56,991 bases of DNA from Gymnopilus junonius (taxonomy: Eukaryota; Basidiomycota; Agaricomycetes; Agaricales; Galerinaceae): assembly GCA_015501075.1 (NCBI GenBank), contig JADNYJ010000226.1:1-56991 (forward strand), given 5' to 3'. Each line of letters begins with the position of its first letter. The stretch's first letter is position 1. The position numbers and the translations under genes were made by a program. Below the pieces are notes generated by a model. It did not search any database. It worked only from the letters and a program-made list of their open reading frames with translations, and had not been told where the DNA came from. Shown one piece after another: positions 21,680 to 33,384 of the stretch.

Positions 21680-23690
21680 AGCGGCTGGTCCATTTGGTTG
21701 TGGGGCAAGCGGGTGAGAGGCGACTCCTCAGAAGACATCCATGAATCTAGCATGGTTCGTCGCAGGAGCGGCAGGGGCGTATCCAGCCACTCTCATCTCA
21801 CCACTCAACCCGCTCCCCTCCATCTCCTCCTCTACCCCTCCATCGTATACACGCTCTCAGCAGTGGTGGTGCCACTACTCGAGCCCAGCTCCTGCTCCTG
21901 CTCATTTTCCTCATCCTGCTTCTCCTTCTCAAGCACCGAATCGCCTCTCTCCAGATCCGCTCCAGGATCACGATTGACCACTACATCCTCCGCCCTGTTC
22001 ACCATCCTAGCTTGGTTAGCCCACTCGGGTAATCTGCTGCCTGGCCCTGTCCTTGTACCCCCCAGAGTATCTCTCCTTGACCACATTCTGGAGACACTGC
22101 ATCCTCCTTCCTAGACTGAAACTCGGGATGGACAGGCCGTGAACGGCGATAGAACACAGGACCATGAATGCCACTATAGGCTGGATAGTTCATTCCAGGA
22201 GGATAGTTTGTGCCGTCGGCGCACGATGAGAGGAGGCGTCAGCGTCGGTGTTACTATTCGCATTTTCGAGGACTATGACAGCCAATGTAGAGATAAAGAC
22301 AGCATTGATGCCCATAGGTCCAAAGTGGCCTGTGAACATCGCTTCGCGGAAGGTCTTGATGTCGGGAATGTACTTGTATAGGATGATCGTGATAGGCAAC
22401 CTGCGCAGGAGGAGCACGAGGATAGCGATCACGATTTACCGCCACACGCTCAGCATCCTGGAACTTGTTGAATGGCATCCACGCTCTGACGTAAATGAAC
22501 GCTGCAACATTGAATAATGTATCCATCACACTGCTGAACACGCTCTCCTCTGTCTACTGATTAGAACCCGTCCCATGAAAATGCGGTACCGCAGAAGAAG
22601 GCTGCGAGGAGGTCGTCGGATCCTAAGAGGGTGGTGACACCGATAGTGAGCATGTTGAGATACACGTATTGCGCTACGTAGGAATTTCGGTCAATGAGGT
22701 CGTGCTGCTGACATAATTTCATGAGATGCCGGAAGGAGTACCCGAGGAGGCAGCCAATGACGCTGCCCAGAATGACCTGGTCTGGACAAGTCAGTATCGT
22801 CGGTTCATTGAGTGATATGAGATGGAAATGCTCACAAAGCCAAAGGGACAGGAACCAATCCTTGATAGCCTTCCCAATCGAGTTATTAATGGTGAGATAC
22901 AACGCGAGATAGAGGAACGGAAACGCTGCTCCGTCGTTGCATGCAGATTCAGCAGCCAACAAATGCCTCTTGTGGGCTGGAACATGTTAATCGGCCCATT
23001 TACCACCCACAACGGCGGCGGCGAGGATAGGATCGGTTGGGGTGAGGCAGGCGGCCACGGCGAGGGAGGGGAGGAAGTTGAGCCCGGGATGAGAGCGAAT
23101 ATGAGGGCAGCGGAGATGAACCAGCCCTGTGGAGAATTGAGGTCAGATTATCCCTGCTCATATGTCCGAGAATGAATGAAGAACGCACCCAGGTCACGAC
23201 GGGTACTAAAAGGAAGAATAAGCTTTTCCAATGTTTCTTCAGATATGCCTTGGGTAGCTCAACCCCAATTGCGAACACTCCGACGGCGAGCACGATGCAG
23301 GTGAACTCTAGCGTGATAAGATTGTCTGTTTCCTCGTTCGTTTCCGGGTGCCCAAGAGCGAGGGTCAAAGATTCTGGCGCAATATGGGCCTATGGAGCAT
23401 GGAATGAGCACGAGAAGTTAAGTAATAGAGAAATGACGGACCTATGATGACCCCAAATATGAATGCCCATATCGCCTCTCCAACATACAGCTAAAGCAGA
23501 ATTTTAATTAAGAACAAAAGGAAGAGAAAATATGAGACTGACCCGTTCTCGTAGGAAAAGCGAGAACATGCCGAACTGAAGGAAATTTGGTGAACACAAC
23601 ACAAGCAAGAAGGTAAAACGTAGACTTACAAGCACGATGAAAGCGCCGAGAAGTGCATAGATTATACGTGGAATCGAAACTTCGAACTAG
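21680..23690 (-). pseudogene. NHA1: NHA1-type plasma-membrane Na+/H+ antiporter, broken
   Basis: Fungal NHA1 exchangers export Na+ and K+ for protons across the plasma membrane. The minus strand gives family segments in order across several introns: FEVSIPRIIYALLGAFIVL, RLYVGEAIWAFIFGVIIGPY, GHPETNEETDNLITLEFT, VFAIGVELPKAYLKKHWKSL, a shifted TPTDPIL-equivalent, LLAAESACNDGAAFPFL, GVTTLLGSDDLLAAFFCGTA, LPITIILYKYIPDIKTFREA, GHFGPMGINAVFISTLA and IVAFMVLCSIAVHGLSIPSF. A cytosolic tail follows (NRAEDVVVNRD, EKEKQDEENEQEQELGSSSG). Breaks include a frameshift near 23081-23086, an in-frame TAA at 22987-22989, and a frameshift plus stop near 22430-22460. The first coding exon is not seen upstream of 23690. 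Confidence 0.88.
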
Positions 23691-23699
23691 ATTCAGAGA

Positions 23700-24740
23700 A
23701 AAACATAAGAGAGTCAGTACACTACGTCCAATGCCAAGGCCGGAAATGAGACAACTTCAACTAGTCGTGAAGAAAAGGGCATATGTCGTGTGTTGTACAG
23801 CTGGAGCCTCGGTATAACCTGCGGTATGTGCCTGACTATGATGGAGGAGGTAAAGAAAAAAAGAGTTGCCGCGGAATGGATGCCGGTGGCGATGATGCTT
23901 GAAACTTGAAGGGCCAATGTGTCCAGGACACTGGACTGTGAGGTTGAAGGGTTCTGGACCTGTATTTGCTCCTGGAGCTGGGCGGAGGTGGGGTCGGTGG
24001 CGACGCTCTGGACTCAAAGTGCTCGAGTAGCAAATAAGATGATAATGGGGAAGGAACAGCCGTCAATATGAGAATTAAATGAAAGATTTGTGTTGGAAAA
24101 AGGACTATAACCCACCTGTTTTAGCACGTAGATGACAACAGAGAGGGTACTGGCCATGTTCCAAGAACAAAATAAAACCACACCTCATCAGGACTCGTTG
24201 CGAGGCAATGCATAGACGCAAGGCCAGGCTCGTCCTTGACATCTGCTACGACGCATGACTCCAGCAGCAGCAGCTCTTCCTCTAACCCAAACTTCAATTC
24301 CCTTGGGCGATTCAGAATAGCGGTCCAGTAAAAACGATGGTGCAAGGTGTGGTGTATGATTTGCAGAGGAAGACCGGGGCAGACATGATGGGGCTTCATC
24401 TAGATTTGCTAAAGATAGGGAGAAGAAGCTGAGGACGTTGATGGACGAGCATGTAGACAATCTGAGGGAGTTGTGGGAGGGGAATCAGAGATTGAGGACT
24501 GAGAATGAGATCTAGAATTCAGAACCCGTGTCCATCAGCAAAATATTCATTTATACCCAATTACAGCTCACTTACCATTGATTACTATGCGTATCGAGTA
24601 CATTTTCGCGTTGAGACAAAACATGGAGGCCCAAAGCCTCCCAGCAATAATGTTGTCACCGATCGAGCTTGTGGGGATGCTGGCCAGGATGCGGAAATGG
24701 TCGAAGGATCGCAAAAGCAAAAATATCGAGGATGTTCCGT
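23700..24740. other. no complete gene; short coiled-coil-like piece
   Basis: At about 24400-24514 the plus strand reads RFAKDREKKLRTLMDEHVDN then LRELWEGNQRLRTENE before a stop. This looks like the end of a coiled-coil protein, but no upstream exon is clear. The rest shows only frames of similar length on both strands. Confidence 0.35.
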
Positions 24741-24741
24741 A

Positions 24742-25453
24742 TTTCGAGAGTCCGCCCCTCCGCACAGTCCGCACGTCTGCACGTCCGCACTTGGTTGCTT
24801 ACACAACAATCACGCCTGCCGCGCCACACTCATAATTTCATTGCTCTCAGAGTCTCTCGTCCTCCCTATTTACTATCCAAGACAGCTTTAATATGTAAAT
24901 AGCATATATATATTATAATTTATCTGTTCCTATAAATTGGAAATCAAAATGCAAACTGAAGTGTGAATGTTAATGCAGTGCGCGCATTTGAGAAAAAAAA
25001 GGGTCTTATACTGATAATTTCAACGTGATACATGTATTATTGTGGGCGATGGGGCAGAAAAATTTGCATAAAATGCATCTTGTTCTGCCATCCCACCCTG
25101 ACACTCCATACAGATGCATCTCTGGAGGCCGTTGAGTGCAGTTCTGCTCGCTAAGTTGCAACCTGAGATCAACAATGACAAACCATCACAAGCCTTTCAA
25201 AAAATCTTGCTTAATTACTATATTTTTAATATATTTGTATAATACCGGCACCAGCCAAAAAACCATAAAGGCGGGCAAAAGATATCCTCAAAATTTCTTG
25301 TATTTTGCGGTCAAAACGCAGGCGACGCGTCGAGGACAGGGTGAGGCGACGCACTAATCACGAGAGGTGACAGCCACGATCATCACATCCGCTTTGGGAT
25401 ATTTGTCAGCCCCGTGCGGACGTGCAGATGGGCGGAGGGGTGGACTCTCGAAA
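24742..25453. repeat. 0.7 kb segment with inverted ends (GTCCGC-rich)
   Basis: Positions 24742-24790 and 25414-25453 are inverted copies with core TTTCGAGAGTCC, CCCTCCGC and CTGCACGTCCGCAC. The left end has about 9 extra bases, an additional CAGTCCGCA unit. Weaker similarity continues some 25 bases outward on both sides. The interior is AT-rich and without a gene. It may be a non-autonomous DNA element. Confidence 0.5.
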
Positions 25454-25630
25454 TTTGGAACCTTCTGAAAATATCGGAAATTCCAATATTCCAGAAACCA
25501 GCATTCGGCCTTGCCTAATTTGGTATGGCCGACCGGTGTTTTCTCAGGGAAACAGTAGAAAAAAGTCATATGACGTGCTCAAGAAACATAGTCAGTGCCA
25601 GCATAGTTGAGACTTCAGAGTGTGACAATA

Positions 25631-26497
25631 GGGTGTTTCACGTTGGCGCTTTTGGGCCGCTTTTGGGCTATTTTTGACTTTGATTTCGAATCCGCTTTTC
25701 GCAAAATCAAGATCAAAAGCAACTCAAAAGTGAACGAAAATCACGTCCAACGTGAATACCTATGACCACAGCAGATATTACACTCTGCTTTTCCATCTGC
25801 CCTCTTTCCTACCCTTAGTTAGCAGATAGGATATATAACCCACACGTGATGTATTTACTAAATTTATTTTCCTCTATATGTACTGGTTCCTGCCTACTCT
25901 ATGCCAAACATCTGCAGGAGCTCCGGCGTCGCATGTGGAAGTCCTCGGACTCATCAACCTCGGGATCTGACACCGAGATGGAAGTTGATCCCCAGAACCT
26001 ACACAACCCCGAGGCTGATGACAGCGAAGTCTCATCGCTCTCATCCCTTTCTTCCCTCGACTCCCTCGACTCCCTCTCTGACTTGGATGAGGACGACGAT
26101 CCTTTGGCTCCCCCCATGGATCTTGACGATGTAGAAGGAACGTCTGCCGATGAAGACTCTGAAGAAGAGGCCCAGCTTTCTTTCGTGGGGGCATGCTCAG
26201 AGAAATCTCAGATGGTCTGTAGGCCTTGCCAGTGCTCCTCATCGCCGAGCTTGTTGCGGCTTTCTTGTTACATAATTATGTTGTTTAATTACATAACAAA
26301 ATAAAAAGAAATGGAATTTACAGGGATTGAAAAGCGAGTTGAAAAGCCGTGCAAAAGCAGGGGGGGAGCCGCTTTTGCATACTTGAAAAGCGGCTCTCGC
26401 TTTTCGAGTTCGGTGTTTACCGATGTGAAAAGCGACATCAAAATCAAACTCGAAAATAGACCCAAAAGCGGCTCAAAAGCGCCAACGTGAAACACCC
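25631..26497. mobile_element. 867-bp terminal-inverted-repeat element flanked by TA
   Basis: The ends GGGTGTTTCACGTTGGCGCT (25631) and its reverse complement (ending at 26497) agree over 24 bases and remain similar for about 70 bases (GCCGCTTTTGGG, then ATTTTTGA/ATTTTCGA). Both ends abut the dinucleotide TA (25629-25630 and 26498-26499), the target duplication expected of Tc1/mariner-type insertion. The inner part repeats AAAGCGGCTC-like units; one hairpin has its arms near 26366-26376 and 26386-26396. No transposase is present, so it is non-autonomous. Confidence 0.75.
25846..26304 (+). CDS. acidic Ser/Asp/Leu-repeat protein inside the TA-flanked element
   Basis: A 152-codon frame contains KHLQELRRRMWKSSDSSTSG, then SDTEMEVDPQNLHN, a Ser-Leu-Asp repeat (SSLSSLSSLDSLDSLSDLDE) and DEDDDPLAPPMDLDDVEG. 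The strongly acidic, low-complexity composition and clear codon structure suggest a real coding segment, perhaps a captured host exon or the N-terminal region of an element protein. The ends of the frame run into the element's repeat sequence, so the true start and stop are uncertain. No function is assigned. Confidence 0.4.
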   Translation: MMYLLNLFSSICTGSCLLYAKHLQELRRRMWKSSDSSTSGSDTEMEVDPQNLHNPEADDSEVSSLSSLSSLDSLDSLSDLDEDDDPLAPPMDLDDVEGTSADEDSEEEAQLSFVGACSEKSQMVCRPCQCSSSPSLLRLSCYIIMLFNYITK

Positions 26498-26499
26498 TA

Positions 26500-26925
26500 A
26501 TGTTCACGTGCGCGATCAGCACACTGATCTACGCGAACAGTAACAAATAGTTGTTTGTACGTCTTAGGTACAAACGGCAGGAGCTTCTGATTCTGACGCA
26601 GACATTATCTTATCCGATAATGAGCTTGTGCTTGTTCCTCATACTTGCTCATCACGGAGTCAGTGCCAGCAGTATTGAAGATGTTATAAATTTTATTGAT
26701 TCTATAGGTAACCCCACAGTGACAAACATGGGAAATTCGGTTAAACCACTCTCCACCTCTTCGTTGCTCGCTGTTCTTCTATCGAGATAGAGTCATCTGT
26801 AGAGCTCAGAGTCATCCTGGTGGTTGATTCCTTTGATTTCCCTCCATTTATCATGCCGACGTATTTTTGGTCAAAGGATGTCATACCGAGCTGACGGAAG
26901 ATTTTCTCATTTCCCTCTGGTATTT
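26500..26925. other. intergenic, no gene supported
   Basis: Short frames only. One plus-strand frame (26551-26790) has a hydrophobic N-terminus but no sign of conservation or domain. Confidence 0.35.
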
Positions 26926-26930
26926 TTCAG

Positions 26931-29900
26931 TCAGATCTTTAACTTTTTCTGAAAAAGATATTTACCTGGAAGATATAAAGGTTTCTGTCGCTTAACCACT
27001 CTGTAAAATGTAGCATTGGGGCCATAGTCCAAATGGTTTCGGTCGATATGCCTTGAATGGTATGACTTTTCGGCACCTTCCCAGACCAATAAGGCATTCT
27101 CCACTTGAGCTTCGAGCATATCCAGCGTACAATGAGGCGCACCAATAAGGGGATCATGTCCTTGTGGACAAGCGAGACCCTTATAACTTACTATGCTAGC
27201 AGCCTGTTTCCCAAGATAATAAGATACACAATTCCTGACCCGTTTGTCGCCGTCGATATGGGCAATTTCGTAATTAGCCTCAAACCACATGAGAATATGA
27301 ACACATAGTCCTCTTGCGAATATCATTTCCAGACGTTCTCCCACATCAATGTCGTTCAGGTCGTATTGATCCATAAGCATTTTCTGTGTCATGCTAGCCT
27401 TTTCATGGGGCTTTTGTCCGGGAGCAGAGTATGTTCTGTGGTCCAAGGCATTTCCCAAAATGACCAGATTGCACAATGACAATAGGTTCAACACTCCCGA
27501 AAATGTGTCAAGCTTAGGCAAATGCTGGAATTCAAGCCCTTGAAATTTTGATCAGAAAATTAGATATGCTTGAAAACAACTCTTACCATCTTCTTCTACC
27601 GTGCCATCTACAAGTCCTTCATAAAAAAATTGAGCCATGCGGCGCAAGAGCATACGAGTTGGAGGATGGCCGGTATTGGTGATACGTATATTGCAAATGA
27701 AACTATGGATGAGACTGATGGCGGTGTCCTGCATCGTGGGTGTCGAATAAAAGTGCCCGCCTTCACATATCGTCGGTTCTGGGGTGAAGACCACATGCAG
27801 CGTGTTTGGACGCATTAGCCTGAAACATAATCAGCTACATAAGAATTTAAGTCTGAATACTGTCGTACAAACGTGTCCCTGGCGTCAATACGACTGCCTC
27901 CCAGGCTAAACTTTCACTGGGAACTTCTATGTAAAAGTCATCGCGGAGAAACGTCATGATGTTGGCGAGGGAGTAGTCTCTTTTGGCTCCTCCAAAAATC
28001 CATAACTTCTTCCAACATACGACTATTATCTCTGAACAAACTCCATCACTGTCAATATGGACCCAGGTTACCGTGTTTCCGGTAGATATTAAATGCCAGC
28101 GCATATGTGCTCGAGGATATTCTGAAGTAGCTTGGTAACCCTTTGCTCCTCTGGTATAATGCCAGGCGGTGAGGTCAGCCACATAAGAATTTAATGGCGT
28201 TGCAAAGTTGGATCCCGGGAAGTCCAGACCATTAAGGAATTTCCCTTGAGGATCCTTGATACTGTCAAGGATTTGCTGCAGTGTACCGTTGATTATCCGG
28301 TCTTCCATCTTCGCAGATGATGGAATGGATGTATCTTCAATTGCAGGTCCTTCAGATTAAAATAGAATAGAAATAGAAAAAAGATATTAATACCTTGTAT
28401 AGAACAAACTATGTGAAGAGGTCGGATAGTTCGCAACCCTGCAGCATCAAAAGTGATTCTGGTGGTTGATGCCTCATCCATTACGATATGCTTCTGAGCC
28501 AATAATTCTTGCGCTTCACGTGGAGTCATTGCTAGGTATTCCTTTTCTGTCATGATTGCTAGCATGGACATGGACCCCCCGTGTTTTTGGCAATGGCGGG
28601 GACCGCCATCAACGTAGTTGTTCTCCACTGCTTTCATAAAGCCCCGGAAGTCGTTATGAGTATCCGGAAACTGTAATAGAATAAATGACAAGCCAGCTTT
28701 AGGTACGTAGATACGGGACACATACGTGAAATTCTGGGTCGAATTCATGTTTCTGTCCGCGGGGACCGTGTGCTACTACAACATGGGTCCCCCAAAATCT
28801 CTTCGGCTTCATCTTTATATCTAGATCAGGCTCTGGTTTTGGAGCCTTATAATAATGAGAAGAAATATAACCACCAAAATAAAAATAAGACATTACAAAT
28901 GGTCCATCGCCGATGTTGAACAAGGTGTCAACGTCGATAGGGTTCTGGAAAGAGTCACCTCCTTCCACCGTCGTTTGCTGGTTCGACTTTCCCGGCTTGT
29001 CCTGGAAGTGCTTACGGGTATTATTCAAATTTATACCATTCACATTCTGTTCTGGTTTCGGTTTCGGTTTCGGTTTCAGTTTCGGTTTTTTCACTGATAA
29101 GTTGGATAACTTATCCAATTTGACGTTCTCCACATTTTCCTGTGGCTTATTTGACAGCCGTTCGGATTTCCTCTTTGGAGGCGGACCTTTGAGATATCCT
29201 TGTGAACCAACCTCATTTCTGCCTTCCTTCCTGCTTTGGTTGCCACTGGGTCGACTTCTGCTTTCGGTGCGCTTCATATCACTGTCGCTTCCTTCATCCT
29301 CTGAAGAACTGCTCTCTTCATCCTCTGAAGAACTGCTCTCTTCATCCTCTGAAGAACTGCTCTCTTCATCCTCCGAAGAACTGCTTTCTTCATCCTCTGA
29401 AGAAGTGTTGCCTTTTCCTCCTTCATTCTGTTCATTGGAGTTTTCTCCATTCTCGGTAGGATTCATCTCAATGTCCACATCTGTTTCATCATTGCCATCA
29501 TCAACGTGGGCACTGTAGGCTCCAACCGACAATTCATTGTCATCTACACCCATCGGCAATTCCTCGTTAGAACTAATATGATTAGCGGCATCCAGGTCAG
29601 CTGAGATGCTATCCATGTCAAAATCTTCCGATCCAAACAAGTTGCCTTGCTGCTCCAGGTCACGTAATGACAGATCTGCAGTCGACAGGAAAAGGTCATG
29701 AGCGCTACTGTGCCGAATTGACAATGACACTTGGGACAAAGGCTTCGCGACAGAGCTCGGCGCCATCAAATATGGCGAAATAGCCGCCGATGATCCTACG
29801 TAGGGAGTCATCTGGCTCAAATGAAAAGGAATTTTCTGAGCTTGAGAAGAGCCATTCCGATTAATGAACTCAGCCAATCGGTCATGGAGCGGAAATTCCG

Positions 29901-31183
29901 GAGAAATTGATAGGCTAGGTAGATTTGGTTGAGAATAAGAGCTGAGTTGTACGTCTAAATGAAAATGGCTGTCAGCAGACTTGGTCCATAAGTTGCAAGC
30001 ATTTATTGCTATTGCTGCACCTGAAATTACTGTGTGCTGACTTTCCGTAAGTGGTGGAGATGACGTTTCGGAAGGCGGGCCTAAAGCATGTAAATAGCGT
30101 AACCTAGCATCTAACGACAGGCTACGCACTCAGAATAAACCATGCATCATCATCTTTGGTCACCTTCTCGATTTCATCCCAAGGGAGACTGACACTCAGA
30201 TTATCCACTGCATCAAAAGGGGTGGTTATGCCTACTGCTACGTCAAATACAGCTCTCAGGATCTGGTCCTCTACTTCAGTGAGAAGAGGGGGCTTATCAG
30301 TGCCCAGAGCCTTCGATGTATTAATCAATGAGGTGCGATCCCAGCCTTTCTTCGTTAGAGGAGAGCCATGAATAAGAAGGATGGGGGTGATCCCTAGTCC
30401 AAGTTGGAGTGCGGAACGCAGAGCACTGGCACCTGCAGAAGCACCACCTAGATGTTTAAAAAACTGGGCATCAAGCTGGTCGAACTCCTGTCTTCCTCCA
30501 GTTTTCCTATAAATTTGTTATTGACAGTCATTCAAAGAAGTTAGATCGGGACTCACTTTACATATCTATCAAAGTCATCAGGAATATCAGGGACTTCGCC
30601 AGGCTCAAAATTAGCATCTTTCAAGAATGAAATATGTGCCGCCGCCATCGAAATGTTCTGGAGGAAGCCGACCTTTTGACGAACGAGGTGCATTTGAGCC
30701 GCGAAGTGCAACAAACGTTGGTGATTGGACGTATTTTCCCCTTTGTCACTGAGACACTGTTCTCGAATGGATTTGGCCAAAATCACCTGTTCCTTGAAAT
30801 CAAATAGTACCTGCTTCCATGACGTTACCCGAGCTAATACCTGCATTGATTGTGTAATGTTTGAATACGGTATAACTGAGGCATTGAAAGAGACTCACTT
30901 CAGTCAGGTATTTAACGTGTTCCTCAACTTGTCGTGGCATAGGGCTTGAGGTGCGTGGATAGATTCCAGACAGTCGAGCACAAGCGTCAAGGAGCTTGTA
31001 TCCAAAAATCAAACTACTGATGGTAGATGCGTCTTTCGCAGACCATTTCATTCGTTGTGCCGGTTCGAGTGCAGTTACGCGGCCGGTCTTGAAGCAAACA
31101 TCAATAGAGAGACGCCTCTGCATGCGATTAACCTCCTCCGTATAACCCTTTTGGGTCAATATCTGACTTTCGTATGCATGCAT
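26931..31183 (-). CDS. large JmjC-like (Fe(II)/2-oxoglutarate oxygenase fold) protein
   Basis: The multi-exon minus-strand gene starts at the ATG at 31183 (MHAYESQILTQKGYTEEVNR). The N-terminal exons are helical (QLDAQFFKHLGGASAGASAL, TSLINTSKALGTDKPPLLTE). A long exon (30129-28745) is Ser-rich, holds five SSSSEDE-type acidic repeats (29285-29405), then basic KPKLKPKPKPKPE. The catalytic-like domain follows: TAWHYTRGAKG, NTVTWVHIDSDGVCSEIIVV (HxD at 28051-28059), WKKLWIFGGAKRD, VVLTPGTRLY, RPNTLHVVFTPEP (distal His at 27795-27797) and ICEGGHFYSTPTMQDT. This matches JmjC order (HxD, a Lys strand, distal His followed by GG-x-F). JmjC enzymes demethylate or hydroxylate proteins in the nucleus; the substrate here is unknown. 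The C-terminus (27521-26931) is helical. No stop or frameshift was noticed, and the start lies only 64 bp from the repeat arm. Confidence 0.75.
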
Positions 31184-31662
31184 ACTTGAAAAGAATCGCT
31201 AAATGGGTATAAACATAGATTTTTCCTGCAATTGATTCACTTACAGGTAACAAATACGTTGAATCCTCATCCCGGATAGCAATATCTCATCCAAGATCCA
31301 AAATATTGGTTATTATGCAAAGTATGTCCGTGTTCCATCCAAGCTCGCCCATTATAGGTATAGTCATCCTTTTTAAGTTGAAAGCATCTGAGGCTGTTGG
31401 TCAAACATTAGCCAAGGGTTGAAGATAGTCAGAATTTCATACTTTGCTCGTTCCGCGTCGGTGCTCTATTCATTATGGTTATCCCAGTTCAAAGATTCTA
31501 TCTACAAGTGCGAAAAGTTCTATATCGAGAAGTCCACGAGAGGTCAGAGAAGTAGCCAGGCGTGAAAGCTGCGAGTACGGGAGAAAGGTTGTTCCGGAGT
31601 TGCGTGGCACACTTTAGGCAGGGCGAGTTTAGGGTAGGTAACATCACCAGTCGGCACCTGAG

Positions 31663-31704
31663 CAATGACGTATGCGTGTCCTGTCAGACACGCATGCGTC
31701 ATTG
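31663..31704. repeat. hairpin in repeat arm B
   Basis: Two 18-nt arms (31663-31680, CAATGACGTATGCGTGTC, and 31687-31704) pair around a CTGTCA loop with one mismatch. The same hairpin occurs in arm C (about 47061-47102) with CpG-to-CpA changes that weaken the pairing. Confidence 0.8.
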
Positions 31705-32813
31705 ATATGGAGTCTGTCGCCGATCTTCAAGCGTCCTTGTCGGTAACGACTTGGGATCGTATTTCCAATCCATCGAACTTCAAAACTCGCAGATCAAGAC
31801 CAGTGCTCGCACTGGTGCCGGCACTACCAACCTTTCAAGGTTCAAAGAGGTGCTCTTGAGATTAAAACCAGAACAGCTTGTGCCTTTTTTCTTTGCTCCT
31901 GGACTCCCCTTTCCATAGACCGCATCGTGACTTTTTCTTGGCATTGGTAAAATACTCAATCCCTTCTTCAAGCTCCGTCTGTCGAGGTGCCGCCTTTCCA
32001 TGGGATCTGGGCCCCACCCTACCTTGAATATCCGACCGATTCTCACCCTCTAAACTTGCTTTTGAAGCGTCTTCAGCCGAAAGTCGTCTGTGATTGCTGT
32101 CTTGTGCATGAGCAATTACTTCTCCAATCAGAAATATGGAAAAGCTTTTGCAGTATGTTTTTCTAAATCATCGCCGTATATCGAATTTTTCTCACAATCT
32201 CCTACAGCTGCTTGACGCTGTAAAGGCCATTTTTCGACTGCACACATCAGCAGGCGTGGCATACGCTCCTCGATTTTGTTACCACCATTTCTTTCCAACT
32301 GAACGACGCCCGCCGTCATCGCCATCTTCAATGCATCAACACCTTCCCTACCACCTGACATCTCCGTCTTCCATCACCGCTTCCTCCCCTCCTACTTCCT
32401 GACACTGTCTTGTCCTCCGCGTTAGACTCATTCTCAGCGTCGCTCCAAGTTCAGCGACCTGCCTCTGAGGCAGCCTCAGCTACTGCCTTCGACCTCAGTT
32501 TGTACCCCACACCAAGTGCACCATCCACCCCAACAGCATCACCAACTACCCTCTCACCACCGACGGCAGCAGCAGTACCAGCTTGTCCGGCAGTTCTGTT
32601 CCTCCATCAATGAGACGCAGCAACAGCGGTACCATCGGCACCATTCCTCCCCCCCCAGTGACCCTATCCATTTCACAACCCGTTGTCAGTGGCTTTTCTT
32701 ATTTGATCCTTCCACAACCACTTCCACGCTCAGGAACTCGTGATCTACGCTCTTCAAAAGTCCTAATTTGCATTTTCAACCCGCAGCACCATTCTCGAAC
32801 TCACCCGCATTGC

Positions 32814-32844
32814 GAGAGAATGTTGGAATATCCGATATTCTCTC
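32814..32844. repeat. palindromic motif GAGAATGT...ACATTCTC, copy in arm B
   Basis: This starts GAGAGAATGTTGGA and ends ATATTCTCTC around an AT-rich centre. It is the counterpart of the near-perfect palindrome at 45920-45950 in arm C. Confidence 0.7.
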
Positions 32845-33384
32845 TATCGAGGCCTCTTCAGAAAATGTGATGCGACATCCAATTTGCTCTCAAGAAAGAT
32901 CCTGGCATTCAGATGCATTATACCTACCCTCGCTTGTTCCAAGACCAGGAGCAGTCTCTCATACACTGGGACTCGTCCATCTGCCATGACTGCCTGTAAG
33001 TACAAGTAGACCTTTGTTCTTCCTTCAGTCTGTGATGCTTCTCTTTTTCAGGTCCTTATTGTATAGTCGTTCAATGTTTATGTGCCATTTCGGGCCAGTC
33101 AGCACCTGAGAGTGCAACTCGTTGATAATCGCCAATGACAGAGTGGTTGACATTGGGGTGGATATGGAGGTGAAAGGGGCAAAGTTGAAGCACACCAAAA
33201 CTCAGAAATCCGAAATGAGTAATGTATTGAATTACAAAGCTTGATAGGAAATTGAAGCAGACGTAATTAAGCAAGACATCCATACCAACTTGCGTGCGAT
33301 AGCGTGATCTATGTATCATTGCTGAAAGAATACTGAAAATAACGCTGAGCAAAAGGCGGAGGGACTACAAAATAGGTTAGACAT

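Noticed and set aside
29202..29518. Plus-strand frames with repeated Leu-His or Ser-Ser-Glu units
   Set aside because: They are the antisense of the SSSSEDE repeats in the JmjC gene, whose exon structure and domain order are better supported.
26931..31183. TET/JBP-type DNA dioxygenase linked to KDZ transposons, known in mushrooms
   Set aside because: The HxD and distal His would fit either group, but the RPNTLHVVFTPEP and GGHFY context reads as JmjC. No KDZ transposase was seen; the transposase here is Tnp2 type.
32410..32870. Frames conserved in both repeat arms (Ser/Pro-rich)
   Set aside because: Conservation follows from the recent duplication of the arm, not from selection. The sequence is low complexity.
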